A DNA stretch of 64,000 nt from Bacillota bacterium (GCA_023412005.1 JAEYOE010000023.1:3182-67181); one strand, 5' to 3'. Positions 8,424 through 17,623 are shown, numbered from the stretch's first letter. A program made the numbers and translations. The notes: a model not told the origin generated them from the sequence alone.

Positions 8424-8717
8424 CCCGTCTCCTTTTTTCAGCGCTTATCATACCACAGTTTATTGGTTTTGCACATAGGCGCATCATACCGGTTCGTACG
8501 CTGTGTTCACGGCATAGTATTTGCATTTAAAAAGTGCTCAACAGGATGATGTTATGATTATCGAAAAGCACAACCCGCGATTTTCGGTCTTGGATTGATA
8601 GTCGCTTTTATGCAGCATCACAACGGTAATGACCGATAAAAGGTTTATACCAAAAGCAAACGAACACTATGAAATACTTGCATATTTTCACCATTGTGAT
8701 AGGCATGCCTTTTATCA
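8424..8717. other. Gene-free spacer upstream of mnmE
   Basis: I see no reading frame with a ribosome binding site, no RNA motif and no convincing promoter with both boxes. It must contain the promoter of the mnmE operon. Confidence 0.4.
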
Positions 8718-8752
8718 AACAAAAAAAGACCGACGGCTAAGGCGGCCTTTAA
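8718..8752 (-). terminator. Terminator after the ANTAR regulator
   Basis: Minus strand: AAAGGCCG (8750-8743), short loop, CGGTCTTT (8732-8725) continuing into a run of Ts. It follows the stop codon of the gene at 8808 by about 60 bases. Confidence 0.7.
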
Positions 8753-8807
8753 AATAGTGATCTCGTACCACCGTTTTATTTTCTCTTTATATATCAGTGC
8801 TTTGACT

Positions 8808-9383
8808 TTAATTCTGCGACAGCTCAATGATTTTCAAAGAGATATCCCTCATCGCAACCCGCGAATCCATGCTCATCTTCTGTATTCTGCGATAAGCCTC
8901 TCCTTCTGAAATGCTTTTGCGTTTCATCAGAATGCCCTTCGCCCGTTCAATGGCCTTTCTGTCTTCCATGCCTTGCTTGAGCTCGCAGAGCTCTTTTTCC
9001 ATCCTGCCGATGCGCCTTCTGTTTTGAAGCACCGTGTCTATGGTGCTTAAAAGTGCGATACGATTGATGGGCTTTAAGAACAAGGTGATGTCATAGTCTT
9101 CCACAATCGACACACAGAAATCTCTTTGTACACTTGTTATGAATAGTATGACGCTGCACAGGTTTTCGTCGCCTACAATCGTTGCGACTTCAAGGCCTGT
9201 GACATCCGGCATCTCAAAGCCGATAAGCAATATATCCGGCGGGCCGCTGCGAACCTTTCTGATCGCTTCGTTTCCGGATGTACAAATATCGCCGACAGAA
9301 TAACCATCTCGCTGTAACGCATATTTTATTTTTTCAGCAACCTGCTCGTTTTGCATAGCCACCATGATAGTTGCTCTATCCAT
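8808..9383 (-). CDS. ANTAR-domain antiterminator with degenerate receiver, 191 aa
   Basis: An N-terminal receiver-like domain (about residues 5-115) is joined by a coiled-coil linker to a C-terminal ANTAR RNA-binding domain (IERAKGILMKRKSISEGEAYRRIQKMSMD). ANTAR proteins bind paired hexaloop hairpins in mRNA leaders and prevent termination, often in nitrogen metabolism. The receiver keeps the switch Lys (LKP) but has Gly in the phosphoacceptor position: DILLIGFEMPD where a canonical one reads DxxLLDxxMP. It is therefore unlikely to be phosphorylated at the usual site. I chose the ATG at 9383, preceded by GGAG; an in-frame ATG at 9398 lacks a binding site. The gene stands alone, with no kinase or glutamine synthetase beside it. 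Confidence 0.9.
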   Translation of the reverse strand: MDRATIMVAMQNEQVAEKIKYALQRDGYSVGDICTSGNEAIRKVRSGPPDILLIGFEMPDVTGLEVATIVGDENLCSVILFITSVQRDFCVSIVEDYDITLFLKPINRIALLSTIDTVLQNRRRIGRMEKELCELKQGMEDRKAIERAKGILMKRKSISEGEAYRRIQKMSMDSRVAMRDISLKIIELSQN

Positions 9384-9655
9384 ATCCTGCTCCGTCATCG
9401 CAGCCGGTCATACGGCCGAATTCGCATCATCTGATATTTGTTTGAGATTAAAGAAAAGACGTTTATCCAAGGCCGGATCCCCGAACAAACGCCGTCGTTT
9501 CTTCTTATTCTATAGTCATTATAGCATACCTTATTCAAATTGCAAGTGTTTTTCTGCAATTTATTCACAGGTCACATTCAATTTCTATTGAATCATAGCC
9601 TGTCTCAGCGATTTTACAGCTTAAAATGCAGTTTTCGTTACCGCTTCTTGCATGC

Positions 9656-10639
9656 TTAAATTTCTTCAACCACTTTTTTGGGTACTTTTGAAAATAGCGG
9701 GCTCACCGATTCTTTTTCGTGAATTCTCAAAACGGCCTCCGCAAACAGCGGCGCAACCGATACTGATACAAATTTTTTGCATTTGGCAACAATCGGATTC
9801 TGAACGCTGTCGGTTCCCACCACCATTTCAATCGGGCTGTCTTCTATTGCTTTTAAGCCCTTTTCGCGTACAATCACATGCGACAGGCAGGCGATGATTC
9901 GGTTTGCACCGTGCTTTTTAAGCGCGTTGGCCGTATCCACCAATGTGCCGCCCGATACCGTAAAATCGTCAACGATCATACAGTTCTTGCCCTTCACATC
10001 GCCGATGATAGATAGCACATGGGCATTTTCGTCGTGTCCGTACCGCGTTTTATCGCCGATGGCCACCGGGCAGTGCAGGTAGTCGGCGTACTTTCTTGCG
10101 GTTTTTGCATAGCCTGCATCGGGTGAAACCACACAGATATTACTCATGATATCAAGGCCCTTAACGTACTCGCACATAATTGGCAGCGAGAGCAGATGAT
10201 CGACGGGCTTTTTAAAAAAGCCTTGTACCTGGGCGCTGTGAAGATCCATCACAACAATCCTGTCGGCACCGGCTAATTCAATACTTTCTGCACAAACACG
10301 GGCGCGTATGGATACGCGCGGTTCGTCTTTTTTATCCCCTTTTGCATAGCTGAAATACGGTACCAGCGCTGTTACCGAGTTTGCGCTGGCTCGCTTTAAA
10401 GCATCCATCCAAAAAAGAATTTCCACAAATTCGTTGTTTGGATTCATGCCAATCGGCTGAACCACATAGACATCCTTATTTCTTACTGTTTCTTTGATTC
10501 GTAAAAAAATGTTGCCATCGGAAAATGTGATAACTTCAGAGTCCCCTAAATCGTTGCCGAGGTACTTGCACATCTTTTTTGCGAACGGCATACCTGATGA
10601 ACCTGCAAATACCTTTATGTCGCTGTCAAAGGAATTCAA
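9656..10639 (-). CDS. prs: Ribose-phosphate pyrophosphokinase, about 327 aa
   Basis: Makes PRPP from ribose 5-phosphate and ATP, the precursor for nucleotides, His and Trp. Visible motifs are DLHSAQVQGFF (divalent-metal and ribose site), VVSPDAG (flexible loop region) and the PRPP loop MIVDDFTVSGGTL. The loop differs from the usual IDDMIDTAGT of class I enzymes, so this belongs to a divergent branch. The most likely start is TTG at 10639, behind AAGGTGG; an ATG at 10681 has no binding site but would be in frame. The C-terminal extension after LRIHEKES is longer than usual. Confidence 0.88.
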   Translation of the reverse strand: MNSFDSDIKVFAGSSGMPFAKKMCKYLGNDLGDSEVITFSDGNIFLRIKETVRNKDVYVVQPIGMNPNNEFVEILFWMDALKRASANSVTALVPYFSYAKGDKKDEPRVSIRARVCAESIELAGADRIVVMDLHSAQVQGFFKKPVDHLLSLPIMCEYVKGLDIMSNICVVSPDAGYAKTARKYADYLHCPVAIGDKTRYGHDENAHVLSIIGDVKGKNCMIVDDFTVSGGTLVDTANALKKHGANRIIACLSHVIVREKGLKAIEDSPIEMVVGTDSVQNPIVAKCKKFVSVSVAPLFAEAVLRIHEKESVSPLFSKVPKKVVEEI

Positions 10640-10728
10640 CTTCTTTACCCACCTTAATTGTTTACTCCCGGTCACGCGCATATTTTAGCACTTATACGAA
10701 TGACAATCAATATCTATGCGTAATGTAA

Positions 10729-11559
10729 TTATGACCTTTTTTCACTTTGTTTGATAATATCGTACAAGCTTTGCTCCAAATAATGGCTCGTGCGCGATTC
10801 TTCTCCAATTCCCACCCTTGGCGTTGCGCTTCCATGAAAATCGCTGCCGACGGTTATATACAATCCGTTCGACCGCGCGAGGCTCTCAAACTCAAGGCAT
10901 TGGCCGTCTGTATGCGCTGGGTGATAAGCCTCTATGCCCCAAAAACCCATTGGCTTCAGCTTTTGTATCAGGCGCGCAAACACGCTGCCGGGCAGCAGCC
11001 CCGGGTGCGCCAGCACCGGCAAGCCACCGGCGCAGAGTATCAGCTGTGCCGCCCGCTCCACCGTCAATTTATTCTGCGGAATATAATAAGGCGCGTTGCT
11101 GCCAAGGTATTTGTCAAACGCCTCAGCCATCGACGGCGCGTACCCCTTGTTCACAAGCACCGCTGCAATGTGCGGCCTGCCGATCACGTCACCGCCGCAA
11201 ACACCCAGCACCTCGTCCATGCCGATGTCGTAACCGTCGTTTTTCAGCCGCTGTACAATTTCGAAGGCCCTTTGATAACGCGAATTCGCTGCTTTTTCCA
11301 CATGCTTTATCAGCGCTTCGTTACCGCAATCGACATGATACCCCAGCACATGCACCTCGGCCTCCATCTGCGCGGCCAGCTCTATGCCCGCAATCGCCGT
11401 GATACCGTGTGCTTGCGTTAAGGCGGCAAAGCCGCGGCATTCGTCATGATCCGTAATCGCAAACGCATCAAGACCGGCTTCTTTCGCTTTTAGCGCCACC
11501 TCATCCGGCTTCAGCTCGCCGTCGGAAAACGTGGTGTGAATGTGCAGATCCGCCTTCAT
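10729..11559 (-). CDS. PHP-domain phosphoesterase (nucleoside 3',5'-bisphosphate phosphatase-like), 276 aa
   Basis: The N-terminal motif ADLHIHTTFSDGE supplies the HxH metal ligands, ITDHDE the next His/Asp, and GSDFHG near the C-terminus the last ligands, in the order of the PHP family. The length and the internal insert match the YciV/RNase AM group, which hydrolyses pAp and trims short RNAs from the 5' end. It overlaps the upstream thioesterase gene by four bases (ATGA), which indicates translational coupling. The substrate cannot be told from sequence. Confidence 0.88.
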   Translation of the reverse strand: MKADLHIHTTFSDGELKPDEVALKAKEAGLDAFAITDHDECRGFAALTQAHGITAIAGIELAAQMEAEVHVLGYHVDCGNEALIKHVEKAANSRYQRAFEIVQRLKNDGYDIGMDEVLGVCGGDVIGRPHIAAVLVNKGYAPSMAEAFDKYLGSNAPYYIPQNKLTVERAAQLILCAGGLPVLAHPGLLPGSVFARLIQKLKPMGFWGIEAYHPAHTDGQCLEFESLARSNGLYITVGSDFHGSATPRVGIGEESRTSHYLEQSLYDIIKQSEKRS

Positions 11560-11957
11560 GATGTGTGTGCCTTCTCACAGGCTTTTTGCACAAAACGGCT
11601 TTCATCCACAACAAAGCGTTCATGTCGCGCTTCCCCTATTTTATCCCTCTCATCAAACGCCTCAATATCAAAAACGAGCTTTCTGCCGCTCACTTCAGCG
11701 AGTGTTGCCTTGGCTCTCACCTTCATGCCAACCGGTGTCGCGGCCAGATGCAGCGCATCAATGCGAATGCCAACCGTCGTCTGTCCGCTCGGCAGCACCG
11801 GCTGCACCGCGTTAAATGCCGCGTTTTCCATCAGCGCAATCATCATGGGCGTGGCAAGCACCTCTAAGCCTCCGCTCCCCACACTCTTCGCGGTTTGCCC
11901 GGATTCCACAACAGCATGTGCCTCTGCAAAGAGGCCGGGTTTCAGTTCAATATCCAT
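11556..11957 (-). CDS. FlK-like hotdog thioesterase, 133 aa
   Basis: A single hotdog domain. Thr36, Glu44 and His70 have exactly the spacing (8 and 26 residues) of the Thr42/Glu50/His76 catalytic set known from fluoroacetyl-CoA thioesterase FlK, in the contexts LATP, LMEN and ALHLAATP. Many Bacillota carry such proteins as general acyl-CoA thioesterases without any fluoroacetate, so the substrate is open. The start is ATG at 11957, with GGAG just upstream. It is co-transcribed with the PHP gene and probably with the GNAT gene upstream (8-base gap). Confidence 0.85.
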   Translation of the reverse strand: MDIELKPGLFAEAHAVVESGQTAKSVGSGGLEVLATPMMIALMENAAFNAVQPVLPSGQTTVGIRIDALHLAATPVGMKVRAKATLAEVSGRKLVFDIEAFDERDKIGEARHERFVVDESRFVQKACEKAHTS

Positions 11958-11965
11958 GTTTCTCC

Positions 11966-12427
11966 TTAGTGCTGCCCGCAGGCCGACGGGTAGACAACCT
12001 CGTCCTTATTCACTTTCATCGCTATATGCGGCAGGCCTGCTTCTATGTATTCTTCTCCGTATTCTTTAAACCCAAATTTGCGATACAGCGGCATGATGTA
12101 CGTCTGCGCGCTGATCTCGATCGTTTGCGCTCCGGACGAAAATGCCTTGTAAAGCAGCAGCCGCAGCGCCAAATCGCCGATCTTCTGGCCCCGGAACGGC
12201 TTGAGAACAGCCAATCGCCCGATGCGAAAATTCTTGCCGTCATGCCAGATGCGCCCCGTGGCGGCCGTCTGCTCATCCACATACACAATCAGATGCAACG
12301 CCGTCGTTTCGAATTCGTCAAACTCCTCCTGCTCCGGAATCTGCTGCTCCTCAATAAAAACCTCTCTGCGCACGGCAAACGGTTCGGTTAAATCCTCCGT
12401 GCCGGGTATAAATGCACTTGTAATCAT
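11966..12427 (-). CDS. GNAT family N-acetyltransferase, 153 aa
   Basis: The ATG at 12427 follows AGGAGG by four bases; a longer frame upstream overlaps the penicillin-binding protein and is not used. The core motif VLKPFRGQKIGDLALRLLL provides the acetyl-CoA pyrophosphate loop (R/Q-x-x-G-x-G/A type), and LHLIVYVDEQTAATGRI is the preceding strand pair. The family resembles ElaA-type small acetyltransferases. The acceptor substrate is unknown. The C-terminus ends in a Cys- and His-containing tail. Confidence 0.87.
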   Translation of the reverse strand: MITSAFIPGTEDLTEPFAVRREVFIEEQQIPEQEEFDEFETTALHLIVYVDEQTAATGRIWHDGKNFRIGRLAVLKPFRGQKIGDLALRLLLYKAFSSGAQTIEISAQTYIMPLYRKFGFKEYGEEYIEAGLPHIAMKVNKDEVVYPSACGQH

Positions 12428-12444
12428 AAGTCCTCCTCTTATTA

Positions 12445-14496
12445 TTATGGTGCCAGCAGTTCGTTCGCAATCGCGAATTTCACAGGGCCTTTTTCCGTCG
12501 CCACATCCACCATTACCAGCACCAGCCTGTTGTAATAGCCCTCCAGCCAAAAACACGCAAACCACGATATCTCGCGCGTTTTGTCTATCTCGGCAGTCCC
12601 TGTTTTACCCGCCATCGCAAAGGGCAGTTCATTGCCCTGATGCAGTTCGGTGGTCTGATGGCGTACCGCATATCCGGTCCCGCTGTCGATAACCGTTTTC
12701 ATCATCGGTGTCAATATATCAAGGCTGCTTTGCGAAACCGCATTTTGAATCCAGACCGCCGGGTCCTTTTGGCTCAACGTCACATACTCCGTGGCCTCGG
12801 TGCGGCATATTTTTTTAACGAGTATAGGCTGCATGATATTGCCTGTCTGATTTGCGAACGCCGTATACATTGCAGCCATCTGAAGCGGTGTCACCTGCAG
12901 TTCGCCCTGACCGTAGCCCATATCGGCCAGCATCTGATCCGTCATCATCGAACCCGTGTTCATATCGCTCGACTTTTTTACTGGCAAGTCGAACGCAACC
13001 TCCTGATTGAAGCCGATACGTTCGTAATACTCTTTGAGCTTATCCGCGCCCAAATTCAGCGCGGCCCACGCGAAATAGATGTTGTCGGACGACTTGAGTG
13101 CATTCGCCAGCTTCAAAGGCGAACCCGCATTGGCGTTAATACGCGTGACGCTGACGACTTTGTCTTCCGGCTGCCACTTGTTATCCACAATCACACCATC
13201 GAATTCACTTTCCGGTGTGATCACGCTCGCCTCGAGCGCCGCCGTTGCCGAAAACGGCTTAATCACGCTGCCCGGCGGATACCGTCCCTGCGTCGCAAGA
13301 GACAGCAGCGGCTGATATTTGTTTTTAAATAAGTAATTGAACGTTTCATCGGTCAGGCTGAATGTGAACACATTGTCATCATACGATGGGAACGACGTCA
13401 TCGCTTCCACATCGCCGGTATCCGCGTTGATCACAATGGCCGCACCCGACTGGCCTTCCTCCAGATTAAGGTTGCTTGCCAATGCCTGATACGCTCTTTG
13501 CTGCAGATTCGGCTTAATCGTCAGCCTTAAGTCCTGCCCTTGCTCCATCGGGTCTTCCCACAGTGTGCGGATGTTTTTGCCCCATTTGTCTTCTATATAT
13601 ATGATCTTTCCGTTCTTCCCGCGCAGCTGTGTTTCAAACGCGGCTTCCAGCCCCGCCACTCCCACACGGTCCGACGCTTCGTAACCCTCGGGCAGATCCT
13701 CCTCGTTCAAATATCCGGTATAGCCGACGATATGCGCGGTGCTATCCTTAAGCGGATAGTCGCGTATCGGTGTGTACATTTTGTCGTCGATACCCAGCCC
13801 CGGCACAGCCAGAACACTCTGTTTTTCCTCCTCCGTCAGCACCCCGGGAGCAAATGCATCCAGCTTAGTAATCGTCTGTTTTGATTTTACAGCCTTGCGG
13901 ATGATCTCTGCCAGTTCGGGCGGTGCCATGCCGGTGAGCCGGCAGGCCACATTAGCCACCTGCATGATATCCTTCATTTTGGTCACATCCACGTAAAGCG
14001 TATCGGCATACGTGTTGCGTGCGAGCAGCGTTCCGTCTGCCGCAAAAATCTCGCCGCGCGTTGCTTTTTGGGTGCGTATCCGCACGGATGCGCCGGATTC
14101 CATCTCCGGGAAAATCAGCGAATAGTTCCAAAAAACAAAACAGCCTTTATTGCTGTCCACCATCTGCAGCGAATACGCATTGGTAAAATCGCCGTAATCC
14201 TGTGTTTTGTATGTGGCCGTATATGTGAAGCGGCCGTTTTCATCCGGCCCTGTTACATTGTCAACCGTTATTTCTTTTACGCCGAGGCCTTTGAATATGT
14301 CATCATACTTTTTAATAAAGCCGTCTTTGTCAATCGTCACAGCCGGGTCGACCTGATCCCACATGGCTTCATAATCCATTGCGACGAGTGCATTGACCCA
14401 TCCGCTCAGGTCGTATACCGGCAGCTTGACGCCGCTGCAGGCAGACAGCGCCAGCACAGAGACGAGCAGACAAATCAGAAACTTTAGCTTGCGCAT
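12445..14496 (-). CDS. Class B penicillin-binding protein with MecA_N-type domain, lipoprotein, 683 aa
   Basis: Cross-links peptidoglycan outside the membrane. The N-terminus is a lipoprotein signal with lipobox LSAC (Cys20) rather than a membrane anchor. Next comes an NTF2-like MecA_N domain (about 26-135), the dimerisation domain (RGEIFAADGTLLARN, about 147-310), and the transpeptidase with SVIK (410-413), SDN (470-472) and KTGT (631-634). The ATG at 14496 is preceded by GGAGG; an in-frame GTG at 14511 overlaps that site. The MecA_N fold is shared with low-affinity PBPs of staphylococci and enterococci, but no resistance can be inferred from that alone. No resistance regulator is adjacent. 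Confidence 0.93.
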   Translation of the reverse strand: MRKLKFLICLLVSVLALSACSGVKLPVYDLSGWVNALVAMDYEAMWDQVDPAVTIDKDGFIKKYDDIFKGLGVKEITVDNVTGPDENGRFTYTATYKTQDYGDFTNAYSLQMVDSNKGCFVFWNYSLIFPEMESGASVRIRTQKATRGEIFAADGTLLARNTYADTLYVDVTKMKDIMQVANVACRLTGMAPPELAEIIRKAVKSKQTITKLDAFAPGVLTEEEKQSVLAVPGLGIDDKMYTPIRDYPLKDSTAHIVGYTGYLNEEDLPEGYEASDRVGVAGLEAAFETQLRGKNGKIIYIEDKWGKNIRTLWEDPMEQGQDLRLTIKPNLQQRAYQALASNLNLEEGQSGAAIVINADTGDVEAMTSFPSYDDNVFTFSLTDETFNYLFKNKYQPLLSLATQGRYPPGSVIKPFSATAALEASVITPESEFDGVIVDNKWQPEDKVVSVTRINANAGSPLKLANALKSSDNIYFAWAALNLGADKLKEYYERIGFNQEVAFDLPVKKSSDMNTGSMMTDQMLADMGYGQGELQVTPLQMAAMYTAFANQTGNIMQPILVKKICRTEATEYVTLSQKDPAVWIQNAVSQSSLDILTPMMKTVIDSGTGYAVRHQTTELHQGNELPFAMAGKTGTAEIDKTREISWFACFWLEGYYNRLVLVMVDVATEKGPVKFAIANELLAP

Positions 14497-14511
14497 GCGT
14501 TCATCCTCCAC

Positions 14512-15128
14512 GCGCGTATTATACTATGCATGTACCGGTCTGTCCAACCGCATTACCAACAGTTACCACTGGCATGTTGGGATTTTTCTTCAAAGGAGCA
14601 CATTTTTCTTTGCCAGACGTCGCCTTATTAGGCATCTCCTTTGAGGAGAAGCACAGACTTTCGATATCATTTGTCTGCAGGTCTTTCGTGAGGAGCGAAG
14701 CGATGATGACTCTGTTGATAGGCAGCTAAAAGACAAGCGGATTCTTCGTCCGGCAAATGCCGAATTCAAAAGACGAGAATCGTCATCATAATGCACACAC
14801 GACTGATAGCAAAAATGCTGTCTCAGGCTGCCGACAACGTCCTTCGTGGAACTCCGGCTGAGCGATAGTGGACAAACATGGAGTCTAACCACTATAGCGG
14901 GCTGGCTCTGTTTCAAACATTGGCTCATTTGTCGTCATCGCTTCGTTTCTCACTGCGCAGCAGACAGTATGACAATAATAGTGGCTTTACAATGCCCTTG
15001 AAAGGTTATCAAAGCGATGTCGCCAGCAGCCGACTATGATATGCTCATTTTGCTGATTATTTAATGTATTATCAGCGCAATCCATTAACTTCTAAGAAGA
15101 GCGCAACCACCTAAGGAGTTGTTCATCT
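14512..15128. repeat. Gene-free region with inverted repeats
   Basis: About 620 bases without a supported gene. GCGAAGCGATGATGAC near 14697 returns as GTCGTCATCGCTTCG near 14935 on the opposite strand, so the part between could fold back on itself. Inside are a hairpin ATAGTGG/CCACTAT (about 14864-14894) and GGAGAAGC/CTTC motifs shared with the spacer at 31628. A GCTGAT/ATCAGC hairpin lies near 15050. The pattern suggests one or more nested palindromic repeats. Confidence 0.45.
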
Positions 15129-15129
15129 T

Positions 15130-15163
15130 AAAACAAAAAGCGGCGCAATTTGTTCTGCGCCGC
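15130..15163 (-). terminator. Rho-independent terminator
   Basis: Minus strand: GCGGCGCA, 8-base loop, TGCGCCGC, then TTTTTGTTTT. It follows the phosphatase gene by eight bases and is a textbook terminator. Confidence 0.92.
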
Positions 15164-15170
15164 CGTGCTG

Positions 15171-15653
15171 CTATTTCGCTTCTTTTTCTATTCTCTTGAG
15201 AACCTGCTCTACGGCTTCCTTTATCTGATCACGCGCTGCGCGGTATTCCTCCACCGGTTCCCGATACGGGTCCATCACGTCGTATCCGGCTTCACCCGGA
15301 TAACCGTCAACACCCTGCGCGTACCCGCGCAGCGTATGCATCTTGTCCTCCTGATCGGGCGCCATCGCTTCCATTTCTTCTATATGTCTCGCCTCCATCG
15401 CGAGTATGATATCGGCCCACTGCGCCAGTTCTCTGTCGAACTGCTGCGCCCGGTGCCTGTCAATATCCAATCCAATCTCGGCCAACACCTCCACTGCCTC
15501 AGCAGATGCGGGCGTTCCCTCACAGGCAAACGTACCGGCCGATTGAAACGACATGTCTTTTAAGTGCGTACTTCGGCCTGCTGCGTCGTCTGCCAGTTCT
15601 TCCGCCATGGGGCTTCTGCATGTATTTCCGGTACACACAAAAAGAACGTTCAT
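15171..15653 (-). CDS. Low-molecular-weight protein-tyrosine phosphatase family (YwlE-like), 160 aa
   Basis: The N-terminal catalytic loop CTGNTCRSPMAE (Cys7-Arg13) and the late DPYR motif with the general-acid Asp define the family. Thr within the loop (CTGNTCR) is the feature that in Bacillus YwlE directs activity to phospho-arginine; this is inference here. The gene lies directly downstream of the Sua5 gene, the same neighbourhood as ywlC-ywlE in Bacillus, which supports the YwlE reading. It is closed by a strong terminator. Confidence 0.9.
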   Translation of the reverse strand: MNVLFVCTGNTCRSPMAEELADDAAGRSTHLKDMSFQSAGTFACEGTPASAEAVEVLAEIGLDIDRHRAQQFDRELAQWADIILAMEARHIEEMEAMAPDQEDKMHTLRGYAQGVDGYPGEAGYDVMDPYREPVEEYRAARDQIKEAVEQVLKRIEKEAK

Positions 15654-15669
15654 TGATTTTTTAACCCTC

Positions 15670-16695
15670 CTACACTTTCACTATATTATAAGCTGCCGCT
15701 TTATAAACCCTATTCATCACGGCAAACCCTATTCCCGTTTTGGGTACGGCTTCAAAGTATATCTTTGAAAACCCTTCGTCGTCTGCGCATCTGAGCAGCG
15801 CATAAATGCTTTTTGCCGCTTCTCCCGCGTCTTTGATGCTGCCCGTTTCTTTGAGGTCGCGTTTGCCATAATACTTTTTGTTTTCTCTCGCGGCCAGTAT
15901 CAGCGGGCTTTCACCCTTTTTTAAATCCTTATCATACAGATATTTGATGGCCTCGGTTACGGAGGCATTTCGCCCCTCCACCACCGTCATTGCCGCCTTG
16001 GGCGCGTAATGTCGGTATTTCATGCCCGGAGCCGCCGGCTTGTCGCCGTCAAACGGTTCAAATGCCGCCGCGCAGCTCACCTTGCCGATGCGCTCTTCAA
16101 TCATCTGCTGTGTCACCGCACCCGGCCGCAGTATCACAGGGGTTTCCTGCGTCAAGTCAATCACAGTGGATTCAAGGCCAATACGGCATTCTCCCGCATC
16201 GAGAATCAGCAGGCTTTCGCCAAAATCCGCCGCCACGTGCGCCGCCGTTGTGGGGCTCGGGCTGCCGGATTTATTCGCGCTGGGTGCCGCAATAGGCACG
16301 CCGGAAGCCGATATCAGGCTCAGCGCTGCGTCACAGTCAGGCATACGCAGGCCCACCGTATGAAGCCCCGCGCTTACACTCGCAGGTAATTTGCCGGTGC
16401 TCATTACCACCATGGTGAGCGGCCCCGGCCAGAATGCCGATGCCAGCACCGTCGCCTGCTCCGTCAGTTCGCCCAGCTCGCTTGCCATGGGAACGCTATC
16501 CACATGCACAATCAGCGGATTGTCCTGCGGGCGGCCCTTCATATCAAATATTGCGGCCACCGCCTGCTCGTTAAGCGCATCCGCCGCAAGGCCGTAAACC
16601 GTTTCGGTCGGCATGCCGACAAGCGAGCCGCCGCGAATCGCCTCTGCTGCTGCTTCTATGTTATTATGATACTCATCACGTATATCCAATATCAT
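15670..16695 (-). CDS. L-threonylcarbamoyladenylate synthase (Sua5/YwlC), 341 aa
   Basis: Forms the threonylcarbamoyl-AMP used for the t6A37 modification of ANN-reading tRNAs. The N-terminal YrdC domain shows GGSLVGMPTETVYGLAADA and KGRPQDNPLIVH, then APSANKSGSPSPT; the C-terminal Sua5 domain (PAAPGMKYRHYAPKA) is present, so it is the long form. The start is put at ATG 16695 from the family N-terminus; its binding site is weak. Downstream lies the YwlE-like phosphatase, 16 bases away. Confidence 0.93.
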   Translation of the reverse strand: MILDIRDEYHNNIEAAAEAIRGGSLVGMPTETVYGLAADALNEQAVAAIFDMKGRPQDNPLIVHVDSVPMASELGELTEQATVLASAFWPGPLTMVVMSTGKLPASVSAGLHTVGLRMPDCDAALSLISASGVPIAAPSANKSGSPSPTTAAHVAADFGESLLILDAGECRIGLESTVIDLTQETPVILRPGAVTQQMIEERIGKVSCAAAFEPFDGDKPAAPGMKYRHYAPKAAMTVVEGRNASVTEAIKYLYDKDLKKGESPLILAARENKKYYGKRDLKETGSIKDAGEAAKSIYALLRCADDEGFSKIYFEAVPKTGIGFAVMNRVYKAAAYNIVKV

Positions 16696-16789
16696 CTGAT
16701 TGTCTATTTTACATCCAAACCTGTAAAAATGCAATGGATAAGGGCTTTTGCGGATTAGGCCTTGAAGCACGGGCTCTTTTCTTCACTTG

Positions 16790-17623
16790 TCACTGCAGCT
16801 GAGCCAGGTACTCCTCTAAGCAAAGCCCCTGCTCATACATAACCTGCGCCGCTTGCCTGCCCACATAACGGTAATGCCACGATTCATATGAAATGCCGGT
16901 CATGTCGGTTTTGTTTGCCGGGTATCGAAAAACAAATCCGTACTGCCAGCTGTTCTTCATCATCCACTGCTGCGCGGGTGTATCCTCCTGAGTCTCGTCC
17001 ATGTTTTGGTTGTCGATATCCACGATGTCAACAGCCAGCCCCGTTTGGTGCTCGCTGGTGCCCGGTATGGCAATCACCTGTGCCGCTTTTGAGCGGGCCT
17101 CATCGTCGGTATCTCCTTGCTCTTTTAATTTTTTTACCTTGTTGTCGAACAGCTCCTGCTGTTTTTCCTGTGTTCGGTACGACGAGCATATCAAGGGCTT
17201 CGCGCCCGAAGCGCGGCAGTCGTCCATCATCTTTTGAAGGTCGGCATAGCAGCGCTCATCCACGGCTTGTCCGTTTTTCAGCTCCGTCAGCTTCACTTCA
17301 AAACCGTCGGGCAGGCTATTCTGCGCGTTAACCAGCACCAGCCGCCAGTCATTTACGTCAGCGGTGCTCGCCGGAGTGGCTTCAGCCGTCGATACACCCA
17401 GTACCGACTCCTCGGGTGTGGGTGCCGGGGCGCTTGGTTCGGACGGTGCGTATTCAGCAGATTCAGCGAATTCAGACGGTGTGTAAGAAACCGCAAGCTT
17501 ATCACCGCCGTTAAAAAACAGCAGCCATACACCTGCCGCCAGCACCGGCACCGCAACCAGCACAACAGCCAAGACGATTTTTCGCCTGCGCCGTTTTTCA
17601 TGCCCGCGCATCATACTCTTCAT
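16790..17623 (-). CDS. VanY-type D-alanyl-D-alanine carboxypeptidase, 277 aa
   Basis: Zinc-dependent peptidase (M15B) that trims D-Ala from peptidoglycan stems. A basic N-terminus and membrane anchor (about residues 17-38) are followed by a Pro/Ser/Thr-rich linker and the catalytic domain with SSYRTQEKQQELFD, GTSEHQTGLAVDIVD (His and Asp zinc ligands) and ESWHYRYVG (third ligand His). The start is ATG 17623 with GGAGG seven bases ahead; ATG 17629 is possible. In this context it looks like a wall-remodelling enzyme, since no vancomycin-resistance genes are near. Confidence 0.92.
   Translation of the reverse strand: MKSMMRGHEKRRRRKIVLAVVLVAVPVLAAGVWLLFFNGGDKLAVSYTPSEFAESAEYAPSEPSAPAPTPEESVLGVSTAEATPASTADVNDWRLVLVNAQNSLPDGFEVKLTELKNGQAVDERCYADLQKMMDDCRASGAKPLICSSYRTQEKQQELFDNKVKKLKEQGDTDDEARSKAAQVIAIPGTSEHQTGLAVDIVDIDNQNMDETQEDTPAQQWMMKNSWQYGFVFRYPANKTDMTGISYESWHYRYVGRQAAQVMYEQGLCLEEYLAQLQ

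Noticed and set aside
12445..14496. Horizontally acquired mecA-type resistance gene
   Set aside because: The MecA_N domain is also common in housekeeping clostridial PBPs, and no mobile or regulatory genes adjoin it.
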